Source of the DNA: Neobacillus nitrireducens
GTDB lineage: Bacteria > Bacillota > Bacilli > Bacillales > Cytobacillaceae
Assembly (NCBI RefSeq): GCF_030915405.1
Contig: NZ_CP133262.1
Span: 2,170,001 to 2,234,000 of the forward strand
Direction of reading: 5' to 3'
DNA: 64,000 nt
Part shown: positions 22,737 through 32,308 of the stretch, piece by piece
Position numbering within the stretch: position 1 is the stretch's first letter
Layout: each line of letters begins with the position of its first letter
The notes under the pieces: generated by a model
What the model was told of the DNA's origin: nothing
Databases searched by the model: none
The model's input: only the letters and a program-made list of their open reading frames with translations
Made by a program: the position numbers and the translations under genes

Positions 22737-23810
22737 ATGAAGTTAGGTGCCCGCATCTTAAAAACGGGAATTGCTATTGTATTATCCCTTTACTTAGGTC
22801 AATTATTACACTCGCCCTCACCTGTATTCGCTGGCATTGCTGCCATATTTGCCATTCAACCAACCATATATCGTTCCTATTTAACTATTATTGAACAGAT
22901 ACAAGGTAATATCATTGGTGCTTTACTTGCTGTTATTTTTGTTCTTCTGTTAGGAAATCATATTATCGTCATTGGCTTGGCAGCAATTATTGTGATAGGC
23001 ATTAATTTAAAGCTTAAACTCGAGAACACGATTGGATTATCGCTTGTTACATTAATATCCATCATGGAAACACCAGGTGGCGATTTCATACCATTTGCCG
23101 GAATCCGTTTCTCCACTATTATGATCGGGGTATTTTCAGCATTTCTAGTCAATCTTGTCTTTATGCCACCCAAGTATGAAAATAAACTTTATTTTAGTGT
23201 AACAAACACAACGGAAGAAATTATTAGATGGATCCGTTTAAGCACCAGGCATGATTTCGATCATAATCTCCTTAAAACAGATATAGATAAATTAAAAGAG
23301 AATATTATCCAAATGAGTCAGTTTTATTCTATGTACAAAGAAGAACGCAGTTATTTTAAGAAAAATAGTTTGGAAAAATCACGTAAGCTTGTTATTTATC
23401 GACAAATGCATTCTGCGGCAAAAAAGGCGCTTGAAACGTTAAAAAAGCTCCATCGTTTTGAGAATGAGCTATTGCACCTGCCGGATAACTTCCAACTATC
23501 GATTCAGGAACAATTGGATTGTCTCATTTATCATCATGAACAACTCATGCTTAGATTTATTGGAAAAATTCCAAATCCTCCTGGCGATACAGAAAATTCA
23601 AATTGCCTGAACAATAAGGAATTATTCGATTTATTTCTACTTCACCAACAAGCATTTACCGATCATGATAATCCGCATCTTTATCATACTATGCAAATCG
23701 TCGCCTCAATTATTGATTACGGTGAACAGGTTGAACATCTCGATACATTGATTACAAGCTTTTATTCATATCATCATAATGAAGTATCAATCGAAAAAGA
23801 AAGTATATAA
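22737..23810 (+). CDS. ygaE: YgaE-like UPF0421 / aromatic acid exporter family membrane protein
   Basis: A 357-residue protein with an N-terminal membrane half of about six helices (residues 8-140, containing LHSPSPVFAGIAAIFAIQPT and GVFSAFLVNLVFMPP) and a cytosolic helical C-terminal half. The arrangement fits the ArAE/FUSC-like family; length and position match B. subtilis YgaE (UPF0421). Transport of aromatic acids is a family-level guess only. AAAGGA lies 11 bases before ATG 22737. It is convergent with ygaD and shares a bidirectional terminator with it. Confidence 0.85.
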   Translation: MKLGARILKTGIAIVLSLYLGQLLHSPSPVFAGIAAIFAIQPTIYRSYLTIIEQIQGNIIGALLAVIFVLLLGNHIIVIGLAAIIVIGINLKLKLENTIGLSLVTLISIMETPGGDFIPFAGIRFSTIMIGVFSAFLVNLVFMPPKYENKLYFSVTNTTEEIIRWIRLSTRHDFDHNLLKTDIDKLKENIIQMSQFYSMYKEERSYFKKNSLEKSRKLVIYRQMHSAAKKALETLKKLHRFENELLHLPDNFQLSIQEQLDCLIYHHEQLMLRFIGKIPNPPGDTENSNCLNNKELFDLFLLHQQAFTDHDNPHLYHTMQIVASIIDYGEQVEHLDTLITSFYSYHHNEVSIEKESI

Positions 23811-23849
23811 AAAGAAACCGAAGCAAATTAACTTGCCTCGGTTTCTTTA
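23811..23849. terminator. Bidirectional terminator between ygaE and ygaD
   Basis: AAAGAAACCGA(A)GCAA, loop ATTAA, CTTGC(C)TCGGTTTCTTT. Runs of A and T on both sides serve both convergent genes; the right arm overlaps the end of ygaD. Confidence 0.85.
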
Positions 23850-25594
23850 TGTTCTAACTGCTGGACCTGAAAAAGTTTATAATAATTTCCTTGCTTCGCC
23901 ATTAACTCCTCATGTGTCCCCACTTCTACGATTTGCCCATGTTCAATCAAGACAATTCGATTCGCATGTGTAATCGTCGATAAGCGGTGAGCAACAATAA
24001 ACGTAGTTCTGTCCTTTGCTAGTTCCTCAAGTGACTCTTGTATCGCATGCTCACTCTCTAAATCTAGTGCAGATGTTGCCTCATCAAGAATTAAGATCGG
24101 TGGATTTTTCAAAAAGACACGGGCAATTGCCACACGTTGTTTCTGACCTCCTGAAAGCTTCACCCCACGCTCGCCGACCTTGGTGTTGTATCCTTCAGAC
24201 AGATTCAAGATAAACTCGTCCGCATTTGCCGCTTTCGCTGCCAAGTATACCTCTTCTTTCGTGGCACCCGGCTTCCCTAACAAAATATTATCCATCACTG
24301 ATTCACTAAATAAAATATTATCTTGAAAAACGACACCAATTTTGTCTCTTAAGGATTGAACCTTAAATTGGCGGATATCTACTCCATCTAAGGTAATATT
24401 TCCTTCGGTCACATCATAAAATCGGGGAATCAGACTGACAAGTGTAGATTTCCCACCACCGCTCATACCTACAAGAGCAATGGTTTCCCCCTTTTTTACA
24501 TGTAAGGTAATCCCTTTCAAAACCATTTCCTCTTTTGATTCGTAAGAAAAAGATACATTATTAAACGAAATATCACCATGGACCTTGCTGCACACTTGTG
24601 CATTAGGCTCGTCAACGATATCATATTTTTCATCCAAAAATTCGAATACACGGTCCATGGATGCAAACGATTGAGTAATGGTTGTCGAGGAGTTCACCAA
24701 TCTTCGCAGCGGACTGTATAGCTTGTCAATATAGGCAAAAAACGCAACCATCGTTCCAAGCGATAGTTGATGCAAAATGACAAGGTAAGCTGAATAGCCA
24801 ATCACGATTAATGGAGCAATATCGGTAATGGTATTAACCGCGGAAAAGGCTTTTGCATTCCAGCTAGTATGCTGCAAAGCCTTTTCTAAAAAGTTTTTAT
24901 TTTGTTTATCAAATTGACCTTGTTCATATTCTTCAATCGCAAAGCTTTTAATTACCGGCATCCCTTGGACACGCTCATGTAAATAGCTTTGAACCTCTGC
25001 TAGGGCTTGGGAACGCATGCGCGTCAGCCTCCGTAAATTTCCAAAGAAGTACCGGATCGAAAAGGCATAGAGCGGAAATAGTAAAATCGATACAAATGTC
25101 AGTTTAGCGCTCATAGAAAACATTAGAATAATTGCAATAATGATTGTGGCAATATCCAGCCAGAGATTCATTAATCCTGAAATGACAAATGTTTTTGTCT
25201 GTTCCACATCATTAATTACGCGTGAGATAATTTCTCCTGCACGTGTATTAGAAAAATACTTAAAGCTTAGCTTTTGAATGTGGGTATACATAGCATCACG
25301 AATATCATAAAGAATTTTACTTGATGTCCATTGGGCAAAGTATTGGCGGTAATATTCGATCGGCGGCCTCAAGACGACAAAAATAACAATCATTACACCC
25401 AGAACGAACATTAATTTATTAATTTTCTCATCACGGGCTAGACTGTGACTTCCAACAATGTCATCCACAACATACTTTATCAACATTGGGATCATAAGAG
25501 GAATAGAAAATTTTATGACTCCGATTATAATTGTCCCTATCACCTGCAGTCGATAGGGTTTTACAAATTGCAAGTACCTGCGAATACTGTTCAA
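23828..25594 (-). CDS. ygaD: YgaD-like ABC transporter, fused permease and ATPase
   Basis: A 588-residue half-transporter of the MsbA/BmrA-like exporter class: six-helix transmembrane domain (about 10-300) then the ATPase domain with Walker [11 protein letters not shown]-loop [11 protein letters not shown], signature LSGGQKQR, Walker [13 protein letters not shown] and H-loop AHR. It probably works as a homodimer; substrate unknown. The start is set at TTG 25594, since AAAGGAGG lies six bases upstream; the longer frame to 25630 reads through that signal. Position and size match B. subtilis ygaD. Confidence 0.93.
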   Translation of the reverse strand: MNSIRRYLQFVKPYRLQVIGTIIIGVIKFSIPLMIPMLIKYVVDDIVGSHSLARDEKINKLMFVLGVMIVIFVVLRPPIEYYRQYFAQWTSSKILYDIRDAMYTHIQKLSFKYFSNTRAGEIISRVINDVEQTKTFVISGLMNLWLDIATIIIAIILMFSMSAKLTFVSILLFPLYAFSIRYFFGNLRRLTRMRSQALAEVQSYLHERVQGMPVIKSFAIEEYEQGQFDKQNKNFLEKALQHTSWNAKAFSAVNTITDIAPLIVIGYSAYLVILHQLSLGTMVAFFAYIDKLYSPLRRLVNSSTTITQSFASMDRVFEFLDEKYDIVDEPNAQVCSKVHGDISFNNVSFSYESKEEMVLKGITLHVKKGETIALVGMSGGGKSTLVSLIPRFYDVTEGNITLDGVDIRQFKVQSLRDKIGVVFQDNILFSESVMDNILLGKPGATKEEVYLAAKAANADEFILNLSEGYNTKVGERGVKLSGGQKQRVAIARVFLKNPPILILDEATSALDLESEHAIQESLEELAKDRTTFIVAHRLSTITHANRIVLIEHGQIVEVGTHEELMAKQGNYYKLFQVQQLEHKETEAS

Positions 25595-25632
25595 GTTGTC
25601 CCTCCTTTCAGAATCTTCATTAATAAGCAAAT

Positions 25633-25658
25633 AAAAACCTGTTGATTACATCAACAGG
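25633..25658 (-). terminator. Terminator after ygaC
   Basis: Minus strand CCTGTTGAT, loop GTA, ATCAACAGG, then five T. It lies between ygaC and ygaD, so ygaD likely has its own promoter or relies on readthrough. Confidence 0.85.
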
Positions 25659-25679
25659 CGCTTATTCTTAGCTGCCATC

Positions 25680-26210
25680 CTAACGTCTGTAGGTTAAATA
25701 ACGTTCATACCAGATATCGATAAAATCTGGAGCAAAAGGGCCATTCCGCTGCCGAATCCATTGAATCAGCTTTTCAACATTTCTTTTAAGAATTTGATCA
25801 ATCGGAGCTGGGTAGTTCATTTCCCGACGATGGCGTTCATACTCGTCTTCGTCTAATAAATTAAAGGTCATATCAGGAAATACCTTGATATCGAGATCAT
25901 AATCAATATACTTAAGTGCTTCGCCATCAAAAATAAATGGTGAACTGATATTACAGTAATAATAGATACCATCCTCACGAATCATTCCAATCACATTGAA
26001 CCAATATTGTGAATGAAAATAACAAATAGCTGGTTCTCTTGTGATCCAGGTCCTCCCATCTGATTCTGTCACAAGCGTTCGGTCATTGCCTCCAATTACC
26101 AAATTCTGTGTCCCTTTTAAAACGGTTGTTTCTTCCCAGACGCGATGGATGTGCCCATTGTGCTTATAACTATGTATTTGCATTGGTTCACCTTCGATGG
26201 GTACGCCCAT
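25680..26210 (-). CDS. ygaC: YgaC-like DUF402 nucleoside di/triphosphatase-type protein
   Basis: A 176-residue DUF402 protein, almost collinear with what I recall of B. subtilis Yga[20 protein letters not shown] at the start, then [15 protein letters not shown], a glycine/tyrosine-rich barrel strand [16 protein letters not shown], and acidic [10 protein letters not shown] with DEDEYE, the probable metal ligands. DUF402 relatives in staphylococci hydrolyse nucleoside tri- and diphosphates, which is the likely activity. GGGGAG lies six bases before ATG 26210. Confidence 0.9.
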   Translation of the reverse strand: MGVPIEGEPMQIHSYKHNGHIHRVWEETTVLKGTQNLVIGGNDRTLVTESDGRTWITREPAICYFHSQYWFNVIGMIREDGIYYYCNISSPFIFDGEALKYIDYDLDIKVFPDMTFNLLDEDEYERHRREMNYPAPIDQILKRNVEKLIQWIRQRNGPFAPDFIDIWYERYLTYRR

Positions 26211-26345
26211 GTTTCTCCCCTACCTTCATTCCTGAACGCTTTGTAACCTATTCTTAACCAATATATAAATAAATAATGACAAAAGGTAACAAAGTACAAT
26301 TCCTATTTCTTATTATTATAACGGTTGAGAGCACATTTTAAAACA

Positions 26346-26371
26346 AAAGAGCCATATTTCGATGGCTCTTT
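26346..26371 (-). terminator. Terminator after ygaB
   Basis: AAAGAGCCAT, loop of six, ATGGCTCTTT: a 10-bp perfect stem with TTGTTT following on the minus strand. Confidence 0.8.
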
Positions 26372-26413
26372 GTAAAAATTTGCGAATTTTTTTTGATATT
26401 TTTGCATTATTAC

Positions 26414-26671
26414 CTAAAAAGATGATGATAAATTCATTTCCCGATAGGAATTAATTACCTCTTCTGTCTGCTTTTCAAAAATGGTCTGGATCTCTTTCAA
26501 CTCTTTTTTCATCAGTTGAATATCAGATTGAACACTTTCAAGATCCGTAGCTTTTTGCAATGTCTGTAGTTCTTCTTCGATTTGTTGACAACGTTCAAGT
26601 TCTCCTTGAAGATATAGCAATTTGTCCATCGTCACCAATTGATCGGAAACTAATCGGTTAAAATGATCCAT
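26414..26671 (-). CDS. ygaB: YgaB-like coiled-coil protein
   Basis: An 85-residue, almost entirely helical protein beginning MDHFNRLVSDQLVTMDKLL, with heptad-like stretches (LQGELERCQQIEEELQTLQ, DIQLMKKELKEIQTIFEKQ) that suggest a coiled coil. Position between sspE and ygaC matches B. subtilis ygaB. Function unknown. The upstream extension to 26785 is rejected: AAGGCGGTGAGG sits just before ATG 26671, and the extra residues look random. Confidence 0.82.
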   Translation of the reverse strand: MDHFNRLVSDQLVTMDKLLYLQGELERCQQIEEELQTLQKATDLESVQSDIQLMKKELKEIQTIFEKQTEEVINSYREMNLSSSF

Positions 26672-26788
26672 TTCCCTCACCGCCTTATTATTAGTACCTA
26701 ATATGTATTCTCGAATAAGTTTTATTCTCCTTTGACAACATATGTAGACTTTAGAGAAGTTTTGTCGAATAAGAACTTGAACCAACAG

Positions 26789-26824
26789 AAGAAGACACTC
26801 TAAACGATTCTAGAGTGCCTTCTG
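26789..26824 (-). terminator. Terminator after sspE
   Basis: Minus strand AGAAGGCACTCTA, loop of eight, TAGAGTGTCTTCT with one G-T pair. It lies 12 bp past the sspE stop. Confidence 0.8.
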
Positions 26825-26836
26825 GGTAACTTATTA

Positions 26837-27139
26837 TTAGCTTTGACCAAATTGGCCATTGCCTTGGTTTTTACGTGCTTGTGACTGTTGGTTTTGTTGT
26901 CTTACTTCTTGAGCATCAGTTTGGCTCGCAAATTCAGTTCCAAACTGGCCTGAAGATCCTTGGGAACCTTGAGCTGAGGCTGCATTTTGTTTTCTTACTT
27001 CAGCAGCATTTGTCTCACTCGCAAATTCAGTTCCAAATGAGCCTTGCGATCCGGATTGAGATTGAGCGTTTTGTTGTCTAACTTCCTGGATGTTAGTTCC
27101 AGCTGAAGTTTTGTTTGGCTGTTGATTGAATTTTGCCAT
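26837..27139 (-). CDS. sspE: Gamma-type small acid-soluble spore protein
   Basis: A 100-residue, Gln/Asn/Ser-rich spore-core protein used as an amino acid store and degraded at germination. It holds two long repeats, each containing (F)GTEFAS(E/Q)T(N/D)A and EVR(K/Q)QN, the hallmark of gamma-type SASP and of the Gpr cleavage sites. ATG 27139 (MAKFNQQPNK) has GGAGGTGAT seven bases upstream; the longer frame is spurious. A sigma-G promoter is expected; CATTATA at about 50 bp upstream could be its -10, but the -35 is unclear. Confidence 0.95.
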   Translation of the reverse strand: MAKFNQQPNKTSAGTNIQEVRQQNAQSQSGSQGSFGTEFASETNAAEVRKQNAASAQGSQGSSGQFGTEFASQTDAQEVRQQNQQSQARKNQGNGQFGQS

Positions 27140-27213
27140 TGATATCACCTCCACGAATATAATGTAACCATGCTTCGAGGAGATTATCCGCAAAAAGTAT
27201 TATTTAGAAATAA

Positions 27214-27963
<750 letters not shown>

Positions 27964-28077
27964 CTAACTATTCCCTTCTATATTCAAGTATTGTTATCAT
28001 TTTAACTTTTCCGGGAATAGAAGACAATTATTATAAAACACTAAAGAGTATATAACCCTTGAAAGGAAGATGCAGAG

Positions 28078-28302
28078 ATGTATGTTGGACGAGATATGAC
28101 TGAACTTTCAATGATGGCGAAATCCGACTGGAAGACGAGTGAACTTGCTTTTTTCCATCACTCCTTACAGCAAATTACTCCCTATTTAAATAGTGAGGGA
28201 CAAACGATCCATCGCGAAATTATTAAAGAAATTGAAAATCGCGGCGGAATCAACCGTCACGAAGCAGATTATACCCATGGAACGAAAACAGTATATGATT
28301 GA
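28078..28302 (+). CDS. yfhS: YfhS-like small protein
   Basis: A 74-residue soluble protein, the same length as the B. subtilis YfhS I recall, with matching MYVGRDMTELSMM, FFHHSLQQITPYLNSEG and the C-terminal HEADYTHGTKTVYD. Function unknown; in B. subtilis the region is linked to sporulation. GAAAGGAAG precedes ATG 28078. It is convergent with mutY. Confidence 0.88.
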   Translation: MYVGRDMTELSMMAKSDWKTSELAFFHHSLQQITPYLNSEGQTIHREIIKEIENRGGINRHEADYTHGTKTVYD

Positions 28303-28325
28303 AAAAACGCCGCTCATGCGGCGTT
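28302..28325 (-). terminator. Terminator of mutY, between mutY and yfhS
   Basis: AACGCCGC, loop TCAT (or ATGA), GCGGCGTT, followed on the minus strand by six T. It touches the stop codon of the restored mutY frame. Confidence 0.88.
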
Positions 28326-29424
28326 CATTCTATTTGATATTCGTGATAAAGCTTGAGCATTTTTTGTGAAGATACTGGGAAAGCGAACTCTTCCATTTCT
28401 TCGAATGAAACAAGCTTCCATTCTTCACTTTCCTGAAAGGCAGAAATTACCGTCCCTGAATACACTTTAATATTCCAGACTAAGTGCAAAAGGTATGTTG
28501 AATTTGTCCAATAATTCTCTCGAGTTTTACATTTACATCAAGCGAACTCTGGAACAATTCAACAATTTGCTCCCGCTCCTTTTGTAAGGGATGATGGATT
28601 TCTACATTAGGGAATTCCCATAAGTTCGCAAGTAGACCTGTTGATGGACGCTTGTGAATTAACACCTTTTTATTTTCATCCATTAATATCGCTGCAGCAA
28701 GTTGAACGTCTCGTGTCTTGGCTTTTTTTGTCTTTATCGGCAGTTCATTTTGAACTCCCTCATCAAAAGCTTGGCAATGGTCTCGTACTGGACATAATAA
28801 GCATGAAGGAGAGGTTGGCGTACAAATTAACGCCCCCAACTCCATTAATGCCTGGTTGAATGAAGATGGGTCTTCATGTGAAATTAACTGTCGCACTGCT
28901 TTTTCAAAAATCTTGCGCGAAGATGATTTGGCAATATCATCCCAGATGGAAAGGACTCTTGAAATTACCCTCATTACGTTTCCATCGACAGCAGGCTCAG
29001 GAATTCCGTAGGCAATACTTAATATGGCACCTGCCGTATACGGTCCAACCCCTTTTAGTCTGGCAATCTCTTCCGGGGTGTTTGGCACTTCACCGTTATA
29101 TTTCTCGCTTACTTCCTGCACAGCCGATTGTAAATTGCGAACCCTTGAATAATATCCCAGTCCTTCCCAGGCCTTTAGCACCTTATCTTCCTCTGCCTTG
29201 GCAAGGTCTTCAATCGTGGGAAACCATTCGATAAAGCGATTAAAATAAGGAATGACCGTATCGACTCTTGTTTGTTGGAGCATAATTTCTGAGACCCATA
29301 TTTTGTATGGGTCTTGGTCCTTTCGCCAGGGCAAGTCCCGTTGTTCCTGTTTAAACCAGGAAATCAAATCATTTTGAAAAGCATATATATTGATTTTTTC
29401 TAAATTTTTTAGTTCAATAATCAT
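28325..29424 (-). pseudogene. mutY: Adenine DNA glycosylase MutY, frameshifted near the 3' end
   Basis: MutY removes adenine mispaired with 8-oxoguanine. The first 310 residues are intact: HhH motif around [16 protein letters not shown], substrate motif MLQQTRV, four Cys of the [4Fe-4S] cluster in [17 protein letters not shown], and the start of the NUDIX-like recognition domain. After QIQHTF (28489) the frame hits a stop at 28480; the family continues with (S)[11 protein letters not shown]. That sequence exists one frame over ([14 protein letters not shown] to EYQIE, stop at 28325), so one base is missing at 28486-28488. Either a real mutation or a sequencing error; the catalytic domain would still be made. 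Confidence 0.9.
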
Positions 29425-29551
29425 AACTTTTATTCCTCTCAGGTGTAGTTAAACTATATGAAAAAAGGCAATATAATAAATAATGTATTTCGTTTTACGA
29501 TAATTCAAATTGTTTCGTTTGACAAGAACTATATTAAAGGAGGATTTCCTT

Positions 29552-30532
29552 TTGGATACAGGAACTCATGTTGTCATGGGTATTGCTCTTGGTGGTCTCG
29601 CTACACTCGATCCCGTAGTATTTAGCAGTCATGCAACCACGACGAGTGTCTTAATTGCAACCATTGCCGGGTCGCAAATACCTGATATTGATACGGTTTT
29701 GAAGCTAAGGAATAATGCCATATACATTCGCAATCATCGAGGGATTACCCACTCCATCCCTGCTGTAATCTTGTGGCCACTCGTCCTGTTAGCCGTTATC
29801 TATCCATTTTTCCCTGATGCCAATCTTTTTCATTTATGGGCTTGGACCTTTGCAGCAGTTTTTATCCATGTATTTGTTGATATATTTAACGCATACGGTA
29901 CGCAGGCTCTAAGACCATTTTCTACAAAATGGGTGGCCCTGGGTGTAATAAATACGTTTGACCCGATTATCTTTGGGATTCATATCCTTGGAATAGCTAT
30001 TTGGTTGTTAGGAGCCGATCCGGGTTATACTTTTTTGATCATGTATGCAGTTATTGTAGCTTACTATCTCGCTCGTTTTAGAGCAAAAAATAGGGTTTTG
30101 GGTGAGGTAAGAAGAATTATTCCCAATGCAACAGAAATAATTATTGCACCCACGATGAGGTTTCATCAATGGAGAATTGCTGCCATGAACAAGGAACAAT
30201 TTTTTGTTGGAAAAGCAATTAATAACCAAGTGGAAATTTTAGATCATTTTAACCGCATTCCTGTACCAAAAACACCCGTAATCGAGGCGGCCAAAAAGGA
30301 TAAAAACCTTTCTGCATTTTTATCCTTTTCACCAGTCTACCGGTGGGAAGTCGATGAATACATTGATTTTTACGAAGTGCGATTTATTGACTTACGCTAT
30401 CGGAGCAATGGACACTATCCGTTTGTGGCCGTCGTTCAATTAGATTGTAACTTGAAGCCAATTAGCTCTTATACGGGGTGGGTGTTTAGTGAGAAAAAAT
30501 TACGAAAAAAATTAAGCATCATTCCAAGTTAA
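29552..30532 (+). CDS. yfhP: YfhP-like membrane-bound metal-dependent hydrolase (DUF457/YdjM)
   Basis: A 326-residue protein with about four membrane helices in its first 190 residues and a cytosolic C-terminal part. The YdjM-type metal motifs are visible: DTGTHVVMG, GSQIPDIDT, and NHRGITHS, with a further His/Asp pair in AAVFIHVFVDIFNAYGT. The start is TTG 29552, eight bases after AAAGGAGG; the longer frame from 29510 lacks a signal. Size and position match B. subtilis yfhP. Relatives have been linked to LexA-regulated membrane proteins; substrate unknown. Confidence 0.88.
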   Translation: MDTGTHVVMGIALGGLATLDPVVFSSHATTTSVLIATIAGSQIPDIDTVLKLRNNAIYIRNHRGITHSIPAVILWPLVLLAVIYPFFPDANLFHLWAWTFAAVFIHVFVDIFNAYGTQALRPFSTKWVALGVINTFDPIIFGIHILGIAIWLLGADPGYTFLIMYAVIVAYYLARFRAKNRVLGEVRRIIPNATEIIIAPTMRFHQWRIAAMNKEQFFVGKAINNQVEILDHFNRIPVPKTPVIEAAKKDKNLSAFLSFSPVYRWEVDEYIDFYEVRFIDLRYRSNGHYPFVAVVQLDCNLKPISSYTGWVFSEKKLRKKLSIIPS

Positions 30533-30561
30533 AAAGCGGTGACTTTGTCACTCGCTTTTTT
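30531..30561 (+). terminator. Terminator after yfhP
   Basis: AAAGCG-GTGAC, loop TTT, GTCAC-TCGCTTT, then a T run; also abuts the end of yfhJ on the other strand. Confidence 0.82.
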
Positions 30562-30829
30562 AGTTGAAGCTATTTTTATCTTGTTTTAAATAATCCTTAT
30601 ATTTAGGGTTTGTTGCTGCAAATTCATGCAGTTTATCCCCGTAGTTTTCAATCCATTGCCTTACAATTCTTTCAGCCATTTCACTGCCCATATATTCCCT
30701 GCCTGCCTTTGCATGGGTCGTTTCAAAATCTTCCCAAAGAAGCTCGACCCAGGTTCGTGCTTGGTTATAAGAGAGTTGCTTGTTTTTATCTAATAGCATT
30801 TTTGTTAATCGTTCATGATAATCATTCAT
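30560..30829 (-). CDS. yfhJ: YfhJ-like WVELL-motif protein
   Basis: An 89-residue soluble protein with the eponymous motif TWVELLWEDFE, followed by GREYMGSEMAERIVRQWIENYG; this is the WVELL family, represented by B. subtilis YfhJ. Function unknown. Mostly helical and charged, no membrane segment. GAGGTGAAGAC lies just before ATG 30829. Divergent from sspK. Confidence 0.88.
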   Translation of the reverse strand: MNDYHERLTKMLLDKNKQLSYNQARTWVELLWEDFETTHAKAGREYMGSEMAERIVRQWIENYGDKLHEFAATNPKYKDYLKQDKNSFN

Positions 30830-30956
30830 GTCTTCACCTCATTGCCAATTTCTTTTAACATAACCTATTTTAAAAAAGCAGATACTATCTTTACGTGGTA
30901 AGCATTGAGAATGCTTTGCTTTTCACGTGTTCTCATTCCCTTGATGGAGGTACAGC

Positions 30957-31133
30957 ATGAGAAATAAAGCAACGAATTTCCCAAATCAAAATAATAACAA
31001 GCTCGAGGGAGAGCCAAGAGCAAAAGCAGAATATGCTTCAAAAAGAGCAGACGGCACGATAAATACCCATCCACAAGAGCGGATGCGTGCATCAGGTGAA
31101 CGCGATGATGAGTCACCACAAGTTTATAAATAA
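30957..31133 (+). CDS. sspK: Small acid-soluble spore protein K
   Basis: A 58-residue spore-specific minor [19 protein letters not shown], then [17 protein letters not shown] and [18 protein letters not shown], which matches SspK as I know it closely. GGAGG lies eight bases before ATG 30957. A short hairpin (GCATTGAGAATGC) lies about 45 bp upstream. Expected to be made in the forespore under sigma-G; no clear promoter was identified by eye. Located between yfhJ and yfhH as in B. subtilis. Confidence 0.93.
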   Translation: MRNKATNFPNQNNNKLEGEPRAKAEYASKRADGTINTHPQERMRASGERDDESPQVYK

Positions 31134-31153
31134 TCGATTTTAGGTAAACACAA

Positions 31154-31186
31154 GACAAGCCAGAGGGGTTTACTCTCTGGTTTGTC
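31154..31186. terminator. Hairpin between convergent sspK and yfhH
   Basis: GACAAGCCAGAG and CTCTGGTTTGTC form a 12-bp stem with one G-T pair around a nine-base loop. No strong T run follows on either strand, so termination is likely but unproven. Confidence 0.6.
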
Positions 31187-31192
31187 CTATGA

Positions 31193-31516
31193 TTACTTTT
31201 GCTTATTCAACAGTGAAATGGGTAAAGCCTCTTCTTTTCCATTCCCTGAAAGTCGGTACCCCCAAGCGAATACACCATTCATATAATCAATTTTAAAATA
31301 TTGTCCCGGGTCCCCTTCAATTTCATAAATTTCCCCAGCTTTAAACAAGTTAGGGTCAATAAGGTACGCTCTCGCCATTTGAACTTTTCTTTCAAGCACG
31401 GCAAACTCATTCACCATACCCATTTGTTCGGCCTTTCTTGCTTGCTCTTGAAGCGTGCCAATTTCCTGTCTTAACTCATGTTCCGTCATCGTACTATATC
31501 GTTTCTCTTGTTGCAT
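31193..31516 (-). CDS. yfhH: YfhH-like DUF1811 protein
   Basis: A 107-residue protein with an N-terminal coiled coil (EHELRQEIGTLQEQARKAEQ) and a small C-terminal beta domain (YEIEGDPGQYFKIDYMNGVF, WGYRL). Matches the DUF1811 family of B. subtilis YfhH. GGGGAGTGAG lies upstream of ATG 31516. Function unknown. It is divergent from the SDR gene, 85 bp away. Confidence 0.87.
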   Translation of the reverse strand: MQQEKRYSTMTEHELRQEIGTLQEQARKAEQMGMVNEFAVLERKVQMARAYLIDPNLFKAGEIYEIEGDPGQYFKIDYMNGVFAWGYRLSGNGKEEALPISLLNKQK

Positions 31517-31601
31517 ATTATCTCACTCCCCTTATACCTCTATTTTAGTATATTATAATAGTATTAATAAAGGCAGAACTTTTGTACAAAGGAGATTACT
31601 T

Positions 31602-32282
31602 ATGAAGACGATCATTATTACAGGCGCAGGCTCAGGCTTAGGAAAAGAAATAGCGCATCTCTTATCGCAACAAGATTATCACCTACTGTTAACAGGTCGG
31701 GCACTTGAAAAATTAATCACAACAAAAGAAGAAATTATCGCGTTGGGAGGAAGAGCTGATATTCTCCAACTAGATATAGGAAAAGCTGAAGATATTTCGC
31801 AAAAAGTGGAAGAAATAAGCCACACATATACTAATATATACGGTTTAGTTAATAATGCAGGTGTGGGTCATTTTGGTTCATTTGTGGAAATGGATGAACA
31901 TCATATAACTGAAATGATTAATACAAATATTTTAGGGACATTGTTAATGACTAGAGCAATTTTACCTCTGTTACTTAAGGGATCTGAGGGACGAATCATG
32001 AATATCATTTCCACAGCCGGTTTGCGTGGAAAAGTGAATGAGGCAGTATATGCTGCCAGTAAATTTGCAGTACGAGGCTTTACAGAGAGTCTACAGAAAG
32101 AGTACGAAGGTAGTGGGATTAAATTTAATGCGGTCTATATGGGTGGAATGGACACACCATTTTGGGATAATAATGACCACGTTAAGGATACCTCCCGTTT
32201 CCGTTCACCAAGGGAAGTTGCTGAAATTATTATCGAGCAAATGGACCAAGACGAAATTCTAATCGAAAGTAAAAAATCATGA
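31602..32282 (+). CDS. Short-chain dehydrogenase/reductase
   Basis: A 226-residue classical SDR: cofactor motif TGAGSGLG at residues 7-14, NNAGVG near 85, catalytic Ser in IISTAG and Tyr/Lys in YAASK. Substrate unknown. AAAGGAG lies seven bases before ATG 31602; the longer frame from 31455 overlaps yfhH antisense and is rejected. Its last codons (ESKKS, TGA) sit inside a 19-bp perfect inverted repeat whose other arm encodes the last residues of RecX. Confidence 0.9.
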   Translation: MKTIIITGAGSGLGKEIAHLLSQQDYHLLLTGRALEKLITTKEEIIALGGRADILQLDIGKAEDISQKVEEISHTYTNIYGLVNNAGVGHFGSFVEMDEHHITEMINTNILGTLLMTRAILPLLLKGSEGRIMNIISTAGLRGKVNEAVYAASKFAVRGFTESLQKEYEGSGIKFNAVYMGGMDTPFWDNNDHVKDTSRFRSPREVAEIIIEQMDQDEILIESKKS

Positions 32283-32308
32283 CGCTTTTGTCATGATTTT
32301 TTACTTTC
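32265..32308. terminator. 19-bp perfect palindromic terminator inside two coding ends
   Basis: GAAAGTAAAAAATCATGAC (32265-32283), loop GCTTTT, and its exact complement (32290-32308). It contains the stop codons of both convergent genes and makes both proteins end in ESKKS. A and T runs within the arms would allow termination in both directions. Confidence 0.85.

Noticed and set aside
26672..26785. N-terminal extension of ygaB
   Set aside because: A strong Shine-Dalgarno lies directly before the internal ATG 26671, and the extra residues look random.
28641..29234. Plus-strand frames opposite mutY
   Set aside because: Antisense shadows of a conserved gene.
30865..31158. 97-codon minus frame over sspK
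   Set aside because: Antisense to a clear SASP gene.
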